64,000 nt of DNA from Amoebidium appalachense. Taxonomy: Eukaryota; Ichthyosporea. Both the position numbers and the translations under genes were made by a program. The first letter of the stretch is position 1. Each line of letters opens with the position of its first letter. This document shows positions 1 to 34,069 of this stretch, one piece after another. The DNA lies in assembly GCA_963693365.1 (NCBI GenBank), contig CAVNZM010000001.1, positions 5,952,001-6,016,000 on the forward strand, read 5' to 3'. The notes beneath the pieces were generated by a model. The model had not been told where the DNA came from, searched no databases, and was given only the letters and a program-made list of their open reading frames with translations.

Positions 1-151
1 CGACGGATGGTGGAGAAGAAATCCCCACTGAAGATGCACACACTGGAGATCGATGAAGACAGCAGTAGACTTTCGTTGGGAGGTGTCTCTACACGGTGAT
101 GTGTAGACCACTGGCCAGTGCCCCAACCTACTTGAAGACCACTGTAGATGA

Positions 152-202
<51 letters not shown>

Positions 203-206
203 ACAC
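1..206. other. Region 3' of the copia RNase H
   Basis: This holds a G46 run at 155-200 directly after the RNase H stop, then unremarkable sequence to the window edge. It may include the start of the 3' LTR, but no TG/CA border or polypurine tract could be fixed. Confidence 0.5.
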
Positions 207-1509
207 TCAGTCACGAAGACTGAGTGAAGCACGGTGTTGCTCGTGGGAGGGCCCGGGCAGGGGCTTGGTGAAGATGTCAGCCACGTTGTCTTTGCTGGAC
301 ACGTAGGTGACGACCACATCCCCACTCTTGATGTAGTCCTTCGTGTTGTGGTACCGGACTGCAATGTGTTTGGTCCGGTGCTTGATGCTGTTGGTGTGCA
401 GGAGGGCAATGGTGGACTGGTTGTCACAGTAGACGGGGGTGGGGTCGGTCATCGGGTAGCCGAGTTCACGGAGGAGATCACGGTGCCAGATGACGTTTTG
501 AACAGCAGCATTGATGGCTAGAAGCTCAGCCTCGGTGGTGGATGTTGCCGTGATGGACTGCAGCTTCGAATACCATGTGATGGGTATGCCCTTGAAGAAG
601 ATGACGTATCCGGTGGTTGAACGACGGGTGTTGGGGCAGTTGGCAAAGTCAGCATCAGAATAACACTCCAGCAAGGGGGTGTTGTCGTCGGATGCAGACT
701 TGTCGTAGTGAAGGCCGAGGTTGGAAGTGCCGATGAGGTACCGAACTACACGGAGTAGACATTCCCATGCAAGTTTGGTGGGGTTGGCACTGAATCTACC
801 GAGGTAGCCGATGGCAAAGGAGATGTCGGGCCGGGAACAACGAGCAACCCACAAAAGACGGCCGAGTAGTTCACGGTAGGGAACCTTGATGGGTGGTGAG
901 TCGTTCTCGTTGATGGTGATGACGGTGCCGACGGGAATGGGAGTAGCCTTGGGGTGGGCATCGTTGAGGTTGAAGTCTCTGACGATGTCGTTGATGTAGG
1001 ATTGTTGAAGCAGTTTGAGGTGACCGGGGGTGTGGATGAGCTGGGTGCCAAGGAAGATGTCGAGAAGGTCAACCTTGCAGAGAGCTGACTTCATGATGTG
1101 GTCTACTAGATCCTTGGTGTGGGAAGAGTTGGCCGTGCAGATGATGATGACGTCGTCCACATAGTTGCCAGTGAGGATGATGTCACCGTTGGGGAAGGTC
1201 TTGATGTAGACACATGGATCTGAACGGAGACGTTCGAGACCGTGAGCAAGGAGGACCTTGTCGAAGTACTCATACCATGCCAGTGATGCTTGCTTGAGGC
1301 CGTAGAGTGCCTTCTTAAGGTTCCAGACCTTGTGCTCGTTGCCGGGGGTGATGAAGCCAGGTGGTGGCTCAACTTGAATGTAGATGTCTTCTTGAAGAGG
1401 ACTGTTGAGGAAGGCAGTTGAGACGTCGAGTTGATGAATCTCATGGTTGCCGTCCACACCGATGGCAAGGAGGGCACGGACGGAGGAGGACATCACCACG
1501 GGGGAAGAG
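207..1509 (-). pseudogene. Reverse transcriptase core and RNase H of the copia element
   Basis: The frame is open from the insertion border to a stop at 207. It contains the RVT_2 signature: QLDVSTAFLNSPLQ, the LYGLKQA block and the catalytic YVDD box (NYVDDVIII). The RNase H domain follows, with acidic residues in YSDADFA, TTEAE and YCDNQST, then the typical copia C terminus with DIFTKPL. No stop or frameshift was seen inside this segment. It was disabled by the upstream insertion rather than by internal decay. A 46-base G run follows at 155-200. Confidence 0.93.
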
Positions 1510-1514
1510 GTGTC

Positions 1515-2280
1515 TGTTGGACATTGTGTTCATAGAAGCTAGTTCTAGTGCACGTTGTTCCTTCTGTAAGTCAGAAATGATTGCATCTTGTGAGGCCAAC
1601 CTCTGCTCCAGTAGTTGGACTAGTTGCTGCAACTGTAAGTTGTCAGACATAGTGTCGTGTATGATGGGTAACTAGTCTATGTGTTTTGTGCACTGGAAAC
1701 GACAGTAGAAAAGTGTAAATCAAACGTTCTGCTTCCCATGTTTGTGACATGGGAGGCACTGCTTTATATAGTCGTTGGCCACCTCATGGTGGCCTCGTGT
1801 GCACCCTGGTGGTGGGCCATGTACAGCATGGCCGAAAAGAGAGCACAATGAAAACAAGTCGTTAAAGATATAAAAGTTAACTGTGCACGTTGGGTGGCTA
1901 GTTAGCTTGCACTAAAGCACACAAATAAACGTGTTTAACACACCAATTGCAGTTAAAACGTAAATCTTACTTCACACAACTAAAAATATTCTGAGAATAT
2001 CCGGGAATAAAGCACACTACCACTCTAAGAATAGAATCCTGTGCCAAATATAAACATGACATCATCTGAACCGGGAATATTAATTAATGAGCACAATTAG
2101 CACGTTGCTAATGAAGCTCGTCATTGGTACAGTTTTGGCTCAAACATATAACTACCATATATGAATATGACCGTAAACAAAAGCTCTATGCACTCGAGTG
2201 AGTGTTGAAACAGTTATTCAATTGCTCAGAAACTTTCTCTAACAGACATTGCTAGCCGGGAGTACCAGTGTACTCCAACA
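1515..2280. mobile_element. Solo-LTR-like insertion nested in the copia RT
   Basis: The 766-bp segment begins TGTTGGA and ends TCCAACA, a 7-bp terminal inverted repeat of the LTR TG...CA type. It is flanked by a perfect 5-bp duplication GTGTC at 1510-1514 and 2281-2285. Removing the insert and one duplication copy rejoins the RT reading frame exactly (D-T-S-S-P-V-V). The segment is more AT-rich than the host element. It carries TATA-like sequence near 1752-1760 in both orientations and AATAAA-like motifs at 1924 and 2005. On the minus strand an ATG at 1650 opens a coiled-coil-like frame (MSDNLQLQQLVQLLEQRL) running to the LTR end. Gag starts inside the LTR in Ty1, so this may be a Gag start. 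Confidence 0.9.
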
Positions 2281-2285
2281 GTGTC

Positions 2286-2412
2286 ACCGTAGTCAACACC
2301 GTAGACTTGAGTGAAGCCCTTTGCAACACCACGAGCTTTGATCTTGGTTTCACCGGCTGAGTTGAGGACTTTCTCAGTCACAATCCACTTGAACTTGATG
2401 ATGTTGGCACCA
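2286..2412 (-). pseudogene. Reverse transcriptase, N-terminal fragment
   Basis: Downstream of the homopolymer break, another frame reads the conserved copia RT start (IIKFKWIV, ARGVAKGFTQVYGVDYGDT). It stops exactly at the LTR insertion border at 2281-2285. The remainder of the RT resumes at 1509 on the other side of the insertion. The fragment is separated from integrase by a frameshift and from the polymerase core by 771 bases. Confidence 0.88.
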
Positions 2413-5062
2413 GGGGGGGATCAACAATGGTGAAGACATCCTTGGTGATGAAGGCTTGGTACTCGGAGGTGAGGGCAGCTATGACGGCATCACCGTTGGG
2501 ACCGTTGCAAAGCTTTTGAATGCCCTTGGGGAGCTGGTCAATGTTGATGGTCGGTGCTATGATGCTGACCAGTGCCGTTGGAGTCTTGGTGAGACGTGTA
2601 GACCGACGAAGGTTGGGCTTGGGGGGGTCCTTGAGGGGGGTGGTGGCCGGGTAGGTGGTGGAGGCCGGGACAGGGGCATGGAAGCCAGGAATAGGACCAG
2701 TGGTGAGGGGGGCATCGGTGTCCACAGGGCTGCTCGAGGCCGAGTGGAAGGTGGGGGACCCAGGACGAACCGGAGTCATGTAGCCGGATTGATGCACAGC
2801 AACGGGGGGGGCCGGCAGCAAGGGTTGTTGGCCAGTGGGGGGGGGGCTCGGGGGAGGCACGGGTTCAACCGGGGCTGGTTGGTTGTGCCAGGACGGTTGG
2901 GAGATGACCACAGACGTAGTTTCATCGTCGTTGTCGGAGGGGGGGTCTAATGTCGGCAGATCGGGTTTGGGGGGAACGGAGACCTGATTGGTGCTGCTCG
3001 TGAATTTTGACTCGTCGAAGATCACATCACGGCAGATCTTGATTTGGTTGCTGGCACGGTCAAGGATCTTGTGTGCCTTGGAGGGTAGGTCCCAGCCGAC
3101 GTATGTGCCGACTCTGACGGTTGATGCCAGCTTCAGGTTCCTCTTTGACCGGGGAACATGCACATAGGCAGGGGAGCCGAACACGTGGAGCTGGGAGACG
3201 TCGGGTTTGAAGCCGTGGAAGGCCTCGAAGGGAGTGTTGCCGTTGGCAGCAGATGACGGTGTGACGTTGATGATGTAGCCAGCATGCTTGAGAGCAGCAA
3301 CCCACAACTTGGGAGAGAGAGGTTGGTCCTTGTCGGCATGGAGGAAGCAACGGACTGTCTCTTGCAGTTCTCTCATCTTCCGTTCAACAACACCGTTGTG
3401 TTGTGGTGTGTCGACGGGGGCAAACTCCATGATGATGCCTTTCTGCTTGCAGTAGGCCTCGGTGTCCTTGGAGGTGAACTCAGAGCCGGAGTCAAACCGA
3501 AGATGGGTGACGATCTCAGGTGTCTGACGTTCGATGGTTTCAACGAGAGACTGGATGTAGCTGAGGGTTTCACCACGGTTGTAGAGGGGGAACACGGTGG
3601 TGTAACCGGTGGCATCACAAACACACACCAGAGCAACCTTGTAGCCTCCGTAGGAAGCACAGGGAGCTTCGAAGAAGTCCAGGTGCCACTTAGCACCGGG
3701 AATGGTGAACTTGGAACGGGTGCCGGGAAAGGGGGCCTTGGTGGTCTTGCCAGACATGCAGCCGAAGCAGTCACTGTTGTCGGGTGACTTGAGGGAGGGG
3801 GGCATGCCGATGACAAGCTCATCCTTGGCCATCCTGGTGACGGTGGAGAGGGCACGGTGGCCGAGACGGTTGTGCCAAAGGGTGAGGTCGGCGGGTGGTT
3901 GAGTCCTTGCTGTGTAGGCTTGGACCCCCGGGTGTTTAGGAGTCTCAATCACATAGTCAGTGATGTAGTAGAGACCGTCGAGGGGGGTGAGATCTGAAAT
4001 GATGTCACCATTACGGCTGTAGAGGAACGACGGGTGGTTGTCTGTATCGTCACAATGACCTAGGAGGCCGGCAGCTGAGGCCATGGAGGTAGACACGAGG
4101 AAAGACGGTGACTCGGGTACGTAGTAAGCATTGATGCTGCACTGTGTTGGTTGGCCGTTGTAGTGCAGTGTCATGTTGATGATGCCACGTTGTTTGGCAT
4201 TGACTGTGCCGAGGCCGTGAATGGGGGTGGGAGGACACGGGGTAAGGGAGGAGAAATACTCCTTGATGGGGCAGATGTGTGCATTACAAGCACTGTCCCA
4301 GACGGGGTCGTTACTGTCAGGTGTGCCGGTGGAGGAGATGAGTGCAAATTTCACACTCTTGTCGCCTTTCTCCTGCTTGGCACGACGAGCAACAGTACAG
4401 CCAGGCTCCGGGCATGCTGTGATGTGGTGGGGCCCCTCATGGCAGTAGGAACACTCCACCTTCTTGGTGTTGTGCTGTCGGTTACGGTTGTCCCTGTTAC
4501 CACGGTGGTAAGGGGAAGTTGAACGGGGGCCGGGTGACTTGGAGGAAGGACGAGGATCACGGGAACGGGACGGGGAACGGTGAGGTGTATGCTCACGTCG
4601 AGGAATACGGTTACGGAGGTCACCGGGGGGAAGCACTCTGCTCTGGAGTGCACGGAGGGGACGGTTGTTGACGGTTGCACCTGTGCCTGCGTCGATGAGG
4701 CCGGCACGGATTTCAGCTCCTCGGATGTCACTGATGAGCTGGTTGAAGGACGGGTAGGCCTTGTTGTTCATCCAGTAGTCGGAGCAGAGACGTTCAATGT
4801 CGGAGCAGACCAGGGCCGTGTTCTTCCTGAGGTGAAGGAAGAACTTACGTACGACATCCTTGTGCTGGACGGGCTCGTCGAGGCAGGCAAGTGTCGTAGC
4901 CAGACGTTGGAGACGGGTGAGGTATGCTGTGACGTTGGGGTAGTCTCGTAGTTCAAGCTCCTCGAAGGTGACTTGAATCTGGGTGACTCGGGCCTCCTTC
5001 TCTGCTACATACGCCATACGTAGGTTGTGGAAGACTTCACCGCCGTGGACACCGTCTTGCAT
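2413..5062 (-). pseudogene. copia Gag-protease-integrase coding region
   Basis: An 894-codon open frame runs from an ATG at 5062 to a stop at 2378; the last codons are out of frame. In order it carries a UBN2-like Gag core, a CX2CX4HX4C zinc knuckle (CSYCHEGPHHITAC), and a protease site with DSA where family members usually have DSG or DTG. A GAG-pre-integrase HX4H...CX2C motif follows (HNRLGH...CFGC). The integrase catalytic triad is recognisable in HLDFFE, RFDSGSEF and VVERKM, followed by the conserved GWDLPSKAHKI block and a proline-rich spacer. Reading is lost at the G7 run 2413-2419 (C7 on the coding strand). A one-base change there would rejoin the reverse transcriptase start, so this may be real decay or a homopolymer error. 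Confidence 0.93.
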
Positions 5063-5350
5063 CCGGCCGGAGTCGTAGAGCTCGTTCGGGTGGACGAACT
5101 GGTTGAGGATCTGGTCGAGGACGTCGGAAGCTTTCTTGTAGGAGTCCTTGGTGGCGTAGCCTAGCCACTGGTTGGCTTCAGCGCCGTCAACCCACTGTGG
5201 CCTCTTGATACGAATTTCTCGGCAATGGTTGTTCTAATGAACCGGTGAATGAGGGGCTCCCACTCGAAATAATTAAGACGTTTCTCGTCTCGTTTCTCGG
5301 ACGGATTCCATATTGGAAGGTTGATATACTACGACGGTTTGTCAGTCATG
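5063..5350 (-). pseudogene. Gag N-terminal fragment of the copia element
   Basis: From the ATG at 5350-5348 the frame is interrupted by TAG at 5332-5330. It then stays open and protein-like to about 5205 (includes NYFEWEPLIHRF). The coding signal then moves to the frame that runs into the long ORF at 5062 (includes QWVDGAEANQWLGYATKDS). No ATG precedes the long ORF in its own frame after the in-frame stop near 5233. The simplest reading is one Gag coding region broken by a nonsense mutation and an indel. The exact indel position is uncertain by about 25 bases. Confidence 0.6.
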
Positions 5351-6324
5351 ATTGAAGCAGTAAGACTGAGGAATTTCGCGGTTGTAACGAGATTGTGTGT
5401 TAGCGTGCAAAGGGGCCGTAAACCTGTTATTTTGTGTGGGTAAACGGAGAAGCAGAGAGCACAGATGGGTGTTATGATATACACAACACAGAGACACACG
5501 GGAAAAACACAACCGGAGAGGAGGAACGATTTCTGGAACCATAGGAAATGAATACGACTGCTTATGATTTATTTCAAGATGAAGTCCCTTTTATGATACT
5601 TGGGAATGTGAAACGATAAACCAATCAAAAGAACGAAAACTATGAGTGTAAAATATATCGATTAAAATGTCTGTCGACACATAGAATATAAAACTCAATC
5701 CTCTAATGAAAGAAACTTCTAATAAAAGCACGGAAACATTTAACAAAATGAAACCACTTATGTAACTATTAATTCATAACATACATTTATACATGTTCTT
5801 ATCATAACACGTCTAAATATAATTATTCCTAATAGTTGAAGAACATATAGCACAATGCTACGTCGTGAGAAAGGAATGAGAAAGGAATGCAAGTTACTAT
5901 ATTTGGGAAAATACAAACGAGATATGATTGGATGACATATATAGATTTTGACGCAAACGACAATACGTGTGCGCGAGCTAAGTATGTCGATACGTACACA
6001 GATCTAAGATGTCGTGTACACGGAAACAGAAAGGAAAAGAAAAAAAGAAAGGAAAAGGAAACAAACTACAACAACTAATAAATAAATACAAAACTCAACT
6101 TCTAAGTCTTGCTGAGAATCAAGTGAAGATGACACCACTGCCCTACCCCCGATGACCACGAGTACTTCAGCGACCTGCGCGAGTTGGACCCTGTGCGACT
6201 GTCGTAAACTGTGCTCGAAAATGTACTGTATATTATGTAAAGTGTGGTGAATTTTGGTCGACACTAATCTAGTGGGTTTTAGTTGTCGTTGCAGAGCAAA
6301 AATTCGTATATAGTGGACGTAGGT
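5351..6324. other. AT-rich spacer, probably including the 5' LTR and leader of the copia element
   Basis: No coding sequence is supported here; the open frames are short and AT-driven. The first 200 bases above 5350 must contain the leader and probably the end of the 5' LTR. I could not identify a primer-binding site or LTR ends, because the matching 3' LTR is outside the window. Confidence 0.4.
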
Positions 6325-6344
6325 AGCAAGTATAAGTTATAAAT

Positions 6345-7018
<674 letters not shown>

Positions 7019-7038
7019 AGCAAGTATAAGTTATAAAT

Positions 7039-7796
7039 TTCCCAAATGACAAGCGGGAGATATGGAAGCTCTGATTGGTCGCCCACGCACCGTTGTGGTT
7101 CGGCATGAGGCGCGATTTCCACGGACCAAGCAAAATGAACCCCAGAAGACATGGCATTTTATGACTAGAGAGATACAAGCTGCTCATATCTATCTGTGTT
7201 ATTCCAAAGCAAAAAAGAGAACGTTCCCCTCCCCACATATCTGCTGGTAGGGATACTCGCCGAGTACGAAAGTTAGCGCTGGCCAGCCTGGCCGCCGTCC
7301 CGGACGCAGCCGGTTCCCCACGCGGCACTAGTGCTCATCTTTGAACCAGCGTTCGAACCAAAAGCGGTTAGTACACACCTTTTGGATTCGATTAGACTGC
7401 ACCAAGCAGTTTTGAAATTGTTTAATTAGTTAATTATCATGATTATGAATATGCACAAGATTGTTAGCCAATCAAATTCGTTTTCCAAAGTAGGCCAGTG
7501 CCTGAGAACCCAATCAAATCGGCTCACTTTTCAAGCTGTAGCCCCCGCGCGCGATACCTTCAAGCTCACACCCCCGTTTTTTTCATGTTCGTGTTTCAAA
7601 AAACACGAAACCAACACTGTTTTAGGCCAGCTTTTTTTTGAGCTCATATAACGCTATATATTTTCCTCATATACAGAGCTCATGAATAATAGTAGGTAAC
7701 GAGCGCTTCTAGAAAACGACAGGCGGTTTTTCTCGCCAGAAATTGTGCATCACCAGTCAGGTCTCCTGATATATCAGCTGGGGAAGTTGGGATCGG
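7039..7796 (+). promoter_or_regulatory. Upstream region of the CH-domain gene with CCAAT and TATA-like motifs
   Basis: No coding sequence is supported. CCAAT motifs occur at 7468-7472 (in AGCCAATCAAAT) and 7510-7514 (in CCCAATCAAATC), and a TATATATT box lies at 7655-7662, 135 bases upstream of the start codon. The CCAAT/TATA order and spacing resemble a RNA polymerase II core promoter. Promoter function is inferred. Confidence 0.4.
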
Positions 7797-28713
<20,917 letters not shown>

Positions 28714-29213
28714 TCACATCATTGCCTTACCCTTTGGTTTTCTGCGGGCTATATTATATCCTGGACATGGAGGGCAGAGGTATAGGAGAGGGGGAAAGGG
28801 GGAAGGGAGGTGACAGGACAGAGACGAGTGGGTGTGTTTGGGGGGTGGGACGGGGGAGGGGGTGGAGAAAATGAGAGAGAGAGGGACTAAGCAAGGATGA
28901 GAGATATGAATTGGTATGTACGACAGACACGAACAACAAGCCCCCCCCCCCCCCCCCCAAACACACACACACAGACACACCTTTGTAGTTCACACACGTA
29001 GCACAAGTGCACTGTGCAGGCATGGATCCACATACGCCCCGTGCACTGCAACAGAACTTGTCACTGCTCCCTGGACACTCGGCAGCCTTTCCATTGGATG
29101 CTGGAAATCGGCTCCCACATCGACCGTCGGATCGGAAAAGATTTGCTTGGGGTTTGCTGCAGGGCTTGGTGCAGTCCCGTACTGTGTTTTATTTTTATTT
29201 TTCATTTGTTTGA

Positions 29214-29300
<87 letters not shown>

Positions 29301-32300
29301 TCTAATTAGGTGGGGTGGGGTTGGGCCGTTGGGTGGGTGGGTAGACCTGTGGGTTTCCCCAAGCGGGGGGAGGGGAAGGCGAGGGGGGGGGATTCTGTTG
29401 GGGCTGGTTGGGCGCAGGGGGGAGAGGGGGGGGGAGCATTGGGAGGGGGCTAGGGACTGTTGTTTCTTATGGGTGATGGGTGGTCGGTAGAGAGCGTGGG
29501 CTTTTTTTTAGGCGAGATGATTTTGATAGGGAACGGGGTCCCTAGAGGCAGTTGTGAACTTAACCTTTCATGAGCCGAATTTGTCGAGATCTGCTTTTCT
29601 CCCGTCTTTTGCCTCCCTCCCCCCTCCCCCCCCCCCCTCCCCCCCTCCCCCCCCTCCCCCCTCCCCCCCCCCCCCCCCCCCCCTCCCCTCCCCCCCCCCC
29701 CCCCCTCCCCCCTCTCCCCCCCCCCCCCTCCCTCCCCCCCCCCCCCCCCACACACACACACACAAAAAAACCCTCCTGCCTGCCGTAAGGCCCAACCACC
29801 ACTGGTACTCCCACCCACCAAACCCAACCTTCCAAGCCTCACAGTGCGGTTAGTAAGTCTAGTCAAGCTATCAAGGAGGCCAACTACAGGTTTGTATTCC
29901 CGATTCCCTCGTATACTGCTCTAAGATTATAACCCGACTGGGGTTGTGGGATTGACGTGAATTTGGGGCCGGACGGGCGGGAGGCGGGGGTGGGGGGTGG
30001 GTTGGGGAGGGGGTTCCGGGGGGGGAGGGAGGGGGGGTGGGGGGAGGGGGTCAGGCACGTACGGTTGCTATTGCAGCAGGTTGGGCACGTACAATCGGCA
30101 GGCTGGGCACTGCAAAAAGCACTCCCTGAGCAGCACGGCTTAGAACCCCCACAGGTGCCGTACAAATTTCGGTCGAGAGGGGATGGAAACCCTCGCCCGC
30201 ACCTCCCGTCGCTTCGAATGTGCGAAGCTGGGGCTGCTGTGGGTGTGGGTTTTACAGTGGTTGTTTTTTTCACTGTTGTGGTCGTGGTGGGTTTTTTTAT
30301 TGTTGTGGTCGTGATGGTTTTTTTGGTGGTTGTTGTCGCTGGCGTTGGACATAGGCCACATACCGATGTCGACAGGCAGCATTTTTGGATCCCCCCGCAA
30401 ATTGCAGGGGTGGTGGTGTTGGCCACGGGGTACTTGCTGCCACATTTCTTGTCTGGTCGAATTAGACTGGATTTGCATGTGCCGGCTGTGCATGTGGATG
30501 AACGGGGGAGGGGGGGGGAAGGGGGGAGGGGGCGTTAAGAGGGGAGGATGGGGGGTCCAAATGAGAACGGCGAACGATATTCTTTGGTCATCTGTCTAGA
30601 AGTCCACCAAAAATCAGCGTAAGTGAGGGGGGGGGGGGGGGGGGGGATCGGATGCATACACACTGCAGTTCGAACTCACTTTGGCTAACCGAGTTCTGGT
30701 ATGTGTGTGTTTGTGTGCGTGTTGGGGGGAGGGTGGAGGGGGGAAGGGGGTGGGGGGGGGGGGGGGGGGGAGGGGGAGGGGGGAGGGTATGGTTACAGGC
30801 AAGCCAGTAGCGGGGTATTGCATCATGCATTGCGCCTGAATCTCCACATATGGACAGGGAATGTTCTTCCCCAGCTTCAGAATGCAGTAAGACAATGTGG
30901 GAGAAAGGAGCACACAATTTACGTTGACAGCAACAAACATACCAAACGACATGTAGAGCAGCCGGTTGGGTGTGCCTGCCTTCAAACCAATGACTTTGCC
31001 CGGGGTTGCCATGCCGATTATGGCTTCTCGCACCTGATAGGTCAAATATCACACAAAGGTGAGGGTAGATCTACGTCTGACCATGTATTATAGTGGGGGA
31101 TAGACAGGTCTGGTAGATCATCATGCACAGTGAGGGGGTGGATAGATCTGATAAGTAAGATATATTAATTATAAATGTCAGAGATAGGTCTATTATGCGC
31201 TGAGATATTAGGTGAGGGATAGATATGTCTGATATCTCAAATATCATACATACGTGTGTGGTAGGTCTGATAGATAAGTATCATTGATAGGCGAGGGATC
31301 GATAAGCTCATAGGTCAAATGTCATAGGCAAGGAAGAGGCTTTTGATACACTTAAGCTCCTTGTGAATTCTGGTGATGACGGACTATATATGATTTTCAA
31401 CTTGTGAGATGGGAGGAGGGCAGAGGGCAGGCTAAGTGCAGGAGGTGGGGAGGTGGGGGGGGGGGGGGGGGGGGGGTAGGGAGAGTTAGGGTTGGTTATG
31501 GGCTCCTAGGTAAACGAGGACGTATAGGACGAGAGGGGGACAGTTTGGGAGAGCTAGGGTTGTGAGTCAGTGGGTGTGTTGTCAGGAGCACTACGACCCA
31601 ACGTGGCTTGGACCAGGCATGGGCTGTCATTTCCAATGCTTTGCCGTCATTGGTGGCATATACTGACATGCACCCATGATACTTTAGGGGTGTCCATTTA
31701 CCTGCTGTGGGGTTGCAGCTGGATTTCTTGCCAAATATAGGGCAGCAGCACTGGTCACGAAGGGTGTTGCACTGCCGTGGCTGCCTGTCAGCCAATCACA
31801 TATCTTCACAGTGTTTCCCCGTACTGACTTAACGTGCTACACCTCCCCTCTGCATCTTCATACCGCTATCACCGCCACCATTTCCATCGACCAATATCTT
31901 AGCAGGATGTCCACCCCTCCTCCGCCCGTGTCCCCCCCCTCCCCCCCCAACCGTTCCCCCCCCCCCCCCCCCCTTCCCTCCTCCTCCCTCCCCCGCCTCC
32001 TCCTTCCCAGGCTCCCCCCCTCCCCCCCCCCCCCAACACACACACACACACCTAGACTTCAACATCACTATGTAGGCCAGCGCGCTTCAGCTATCCAAAC
32101 ATTTCTCTAACATCGACCTAAACGTACACAAACACATATAACTTGCTTTCCACATGGCCTTTCCTTTTGGTTGTTGTAGGGGCTGTTTTCTTCTTCTCTT
32201 CTCCTTTCCCTGCTTTCATGTTCATAAAATCAAACATTAACCCGTGTTTCTGTGTGCCCCTTTCATTGTTGGGGTTTGTTATATGTGTTTGTGTGCATGG

Positions 32301-34027
32301 GTGAGAATGAGCGAGTGAGTTGTGTGTGTGTGTGTGGGATGTGGGGGGGAAGGGGAGAGAGAGAGCCTCTTACAGAGATGTTCCTTCGGACATACCATAG
32401 GAGCCCCCCGGCTTCACGGTATATATATCCTGGCCCGGTGCAAATATATCCACACAGCTGCAACAGTGAGCACATGAGCTGCATATCTATGACGTTATCA
32501 AGACTTTCACCCCTTCAATAAAAAAACGGAAAAAAGGAAACATAAGAGGTAAAAGGCCTTATCAGAATACACTATCGGATCCATGCACAAGCACAGATGC
32601 CTTACCCCTGCTCCAACCCTCTTCCTCCTTTCATCCCCGTCCCCCATCCCCACTCCCCCCCCCCCCCCCCTCCCACTTCCCATACCTCTACCCGTCCCCC
32701 TCACCTTCCCTGTGTTGAGAATGAAGTCACCGAGTCATTTCTCGTTGTTGCCCCCACACACAGGGCACGTGTGTCTGCCGCCATGGTGTCGCATGCGTCC
32801 ATATTTGGGTCGTTGCCTGCTGCCCCCACCACCAATAGGCCGTCTTTTTCGAGCTTTTCGAGCATGGTAGCATAGAGCGGGTCTCGTGGGGGTGTTAAAG
32901 AGACGTTGATCACTGCGGGTCTAGCCTTATTTGGACGGTTCAGGATCGATTGGAACCCGGCCAGTAGATCGGCTGTGAAGGCCAGGCCGTCATCACCAAC
33001 AACCTGGTGGCATTAAAAAATAAGGTAAAAGTACTTTATATATCTTCAACCCCGTCAAACGTCGTTCTGGGAGCAGGAAAGGGCAGGGAAGATGGGAGTG
33101 AACCCAAGGGGAGGGAGAGGGGGGGGGGGGGGAGGGGAGGAGGGGGGGGGGGGGGGGGGGAGATGTATGTGTTAAAGGGTTGGATTATGGAGGAGACTTC
33201 AAAGGAAAAATGAAAAACGTCACCAAAATGAAAATCCCGAAATCGAACCATTAAAGCGTGCAGGCAGAAGCCTGGGGGGCGGGGGGAGGGGGGGGGGGGG
33301 GGGGGGAGAATGGGGGGTTACCACATTTCGTACACAAACGAAGAACGACAAAACCACAACACATCACAAGTTGTGGTGTTCAGAGAAGGACATCAGCAGT
33401 AAGACAAAGACATGCACACCCAGCACAAGCATGATCGCACGTGGCACCCAATCAAAATTAGCCACTTCTTTATGCGCCATTTTTTCAGGTGGCTAACCAT
33501 AAAAGGTAATGTCTGTCACTTTGCTGGCTAACGTTTTTGGCTGCAGAGCTGCCTGCAGGACTATTCTTTCTACCAAACAATATTCTAAAAATCATAAGTT
33601 TTCAGGAAATATAAGTTTCACGACCAAAAAAGCGCTTTTCAGGGGGGTGATCATTGCTACAAACTCAGCCAGTCACGAAATGACATTATGCTCCCAGCGC
33701 GCACCTTAACACTCTTGACTATGGCCCTGGTCAGGCCCACCGTCTTGCCCGTGACGATTGCTGCCACACTGCTGCCATGACCGTTACCATCCCCAACAGT
33801 GTTGGTGATACTGAAGTACTTTTGCACACGACCCTCAAACTGCAAGAGAAACTAGTGAGGGAAAGGATGGAATATGTGCATGTGTGTGTTGCAGGGGTGC
33901 TGCAGGGAAATACGGAAATGAGGGGTGGGTGGCCGTGGAGGGCAGGTAGGAACGAAGGATTAGGTTGAATAAGGATAAGAGTGGGGAGAGGGGGAGGAGG
34001 GAGGAGAGAGGGGGGGGGGGGGGGGGG

Positions 34028-34069
<42 letters not shown>

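Larger units (their letters stand above)
1..5350 (-). mobile_element. Ty1/copia LTR retrotransposon, decayed, truncated by window edge
   Basis: On the minus strand the order is Gag, zinc knuckle, aspartic protease, GAG-pre-integrase HHCC, integrase DDE, reverse transcriptase and RNase H. Integrase before RT is the copia (Pseudoviridae-type) order. The likely Gag ATG is at 5350-5348 and the RNase H stop lies at 207. Four lesions are visible: an in-frame TAG at 5332-5330, a frame change near 5200, a one-base frame change at the seven-base G run 2413-2419, and an inserted LTR at 1515-2280. The element cannot make its polyprotein. LTR borders were not found: the 3' LTR would lie at or beyond position 1, and the 5' LTR somewhere above 5350. 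Confidence 0.93.

Noticed and set aside
128-1477. Plus- and minus-strand frames overlapping the copia RT in other frames
   Set aside because: They are shadows of the RT/RNase H coding sequence.
1441-1650. Minus-strand ORF starting MSDNLQ as an independent gene
   Set aside because: It lies at the end of the inserted LTR-like element and runs through the insertion border into host RT in the wrong frame. It is better read as an element-encoded start.
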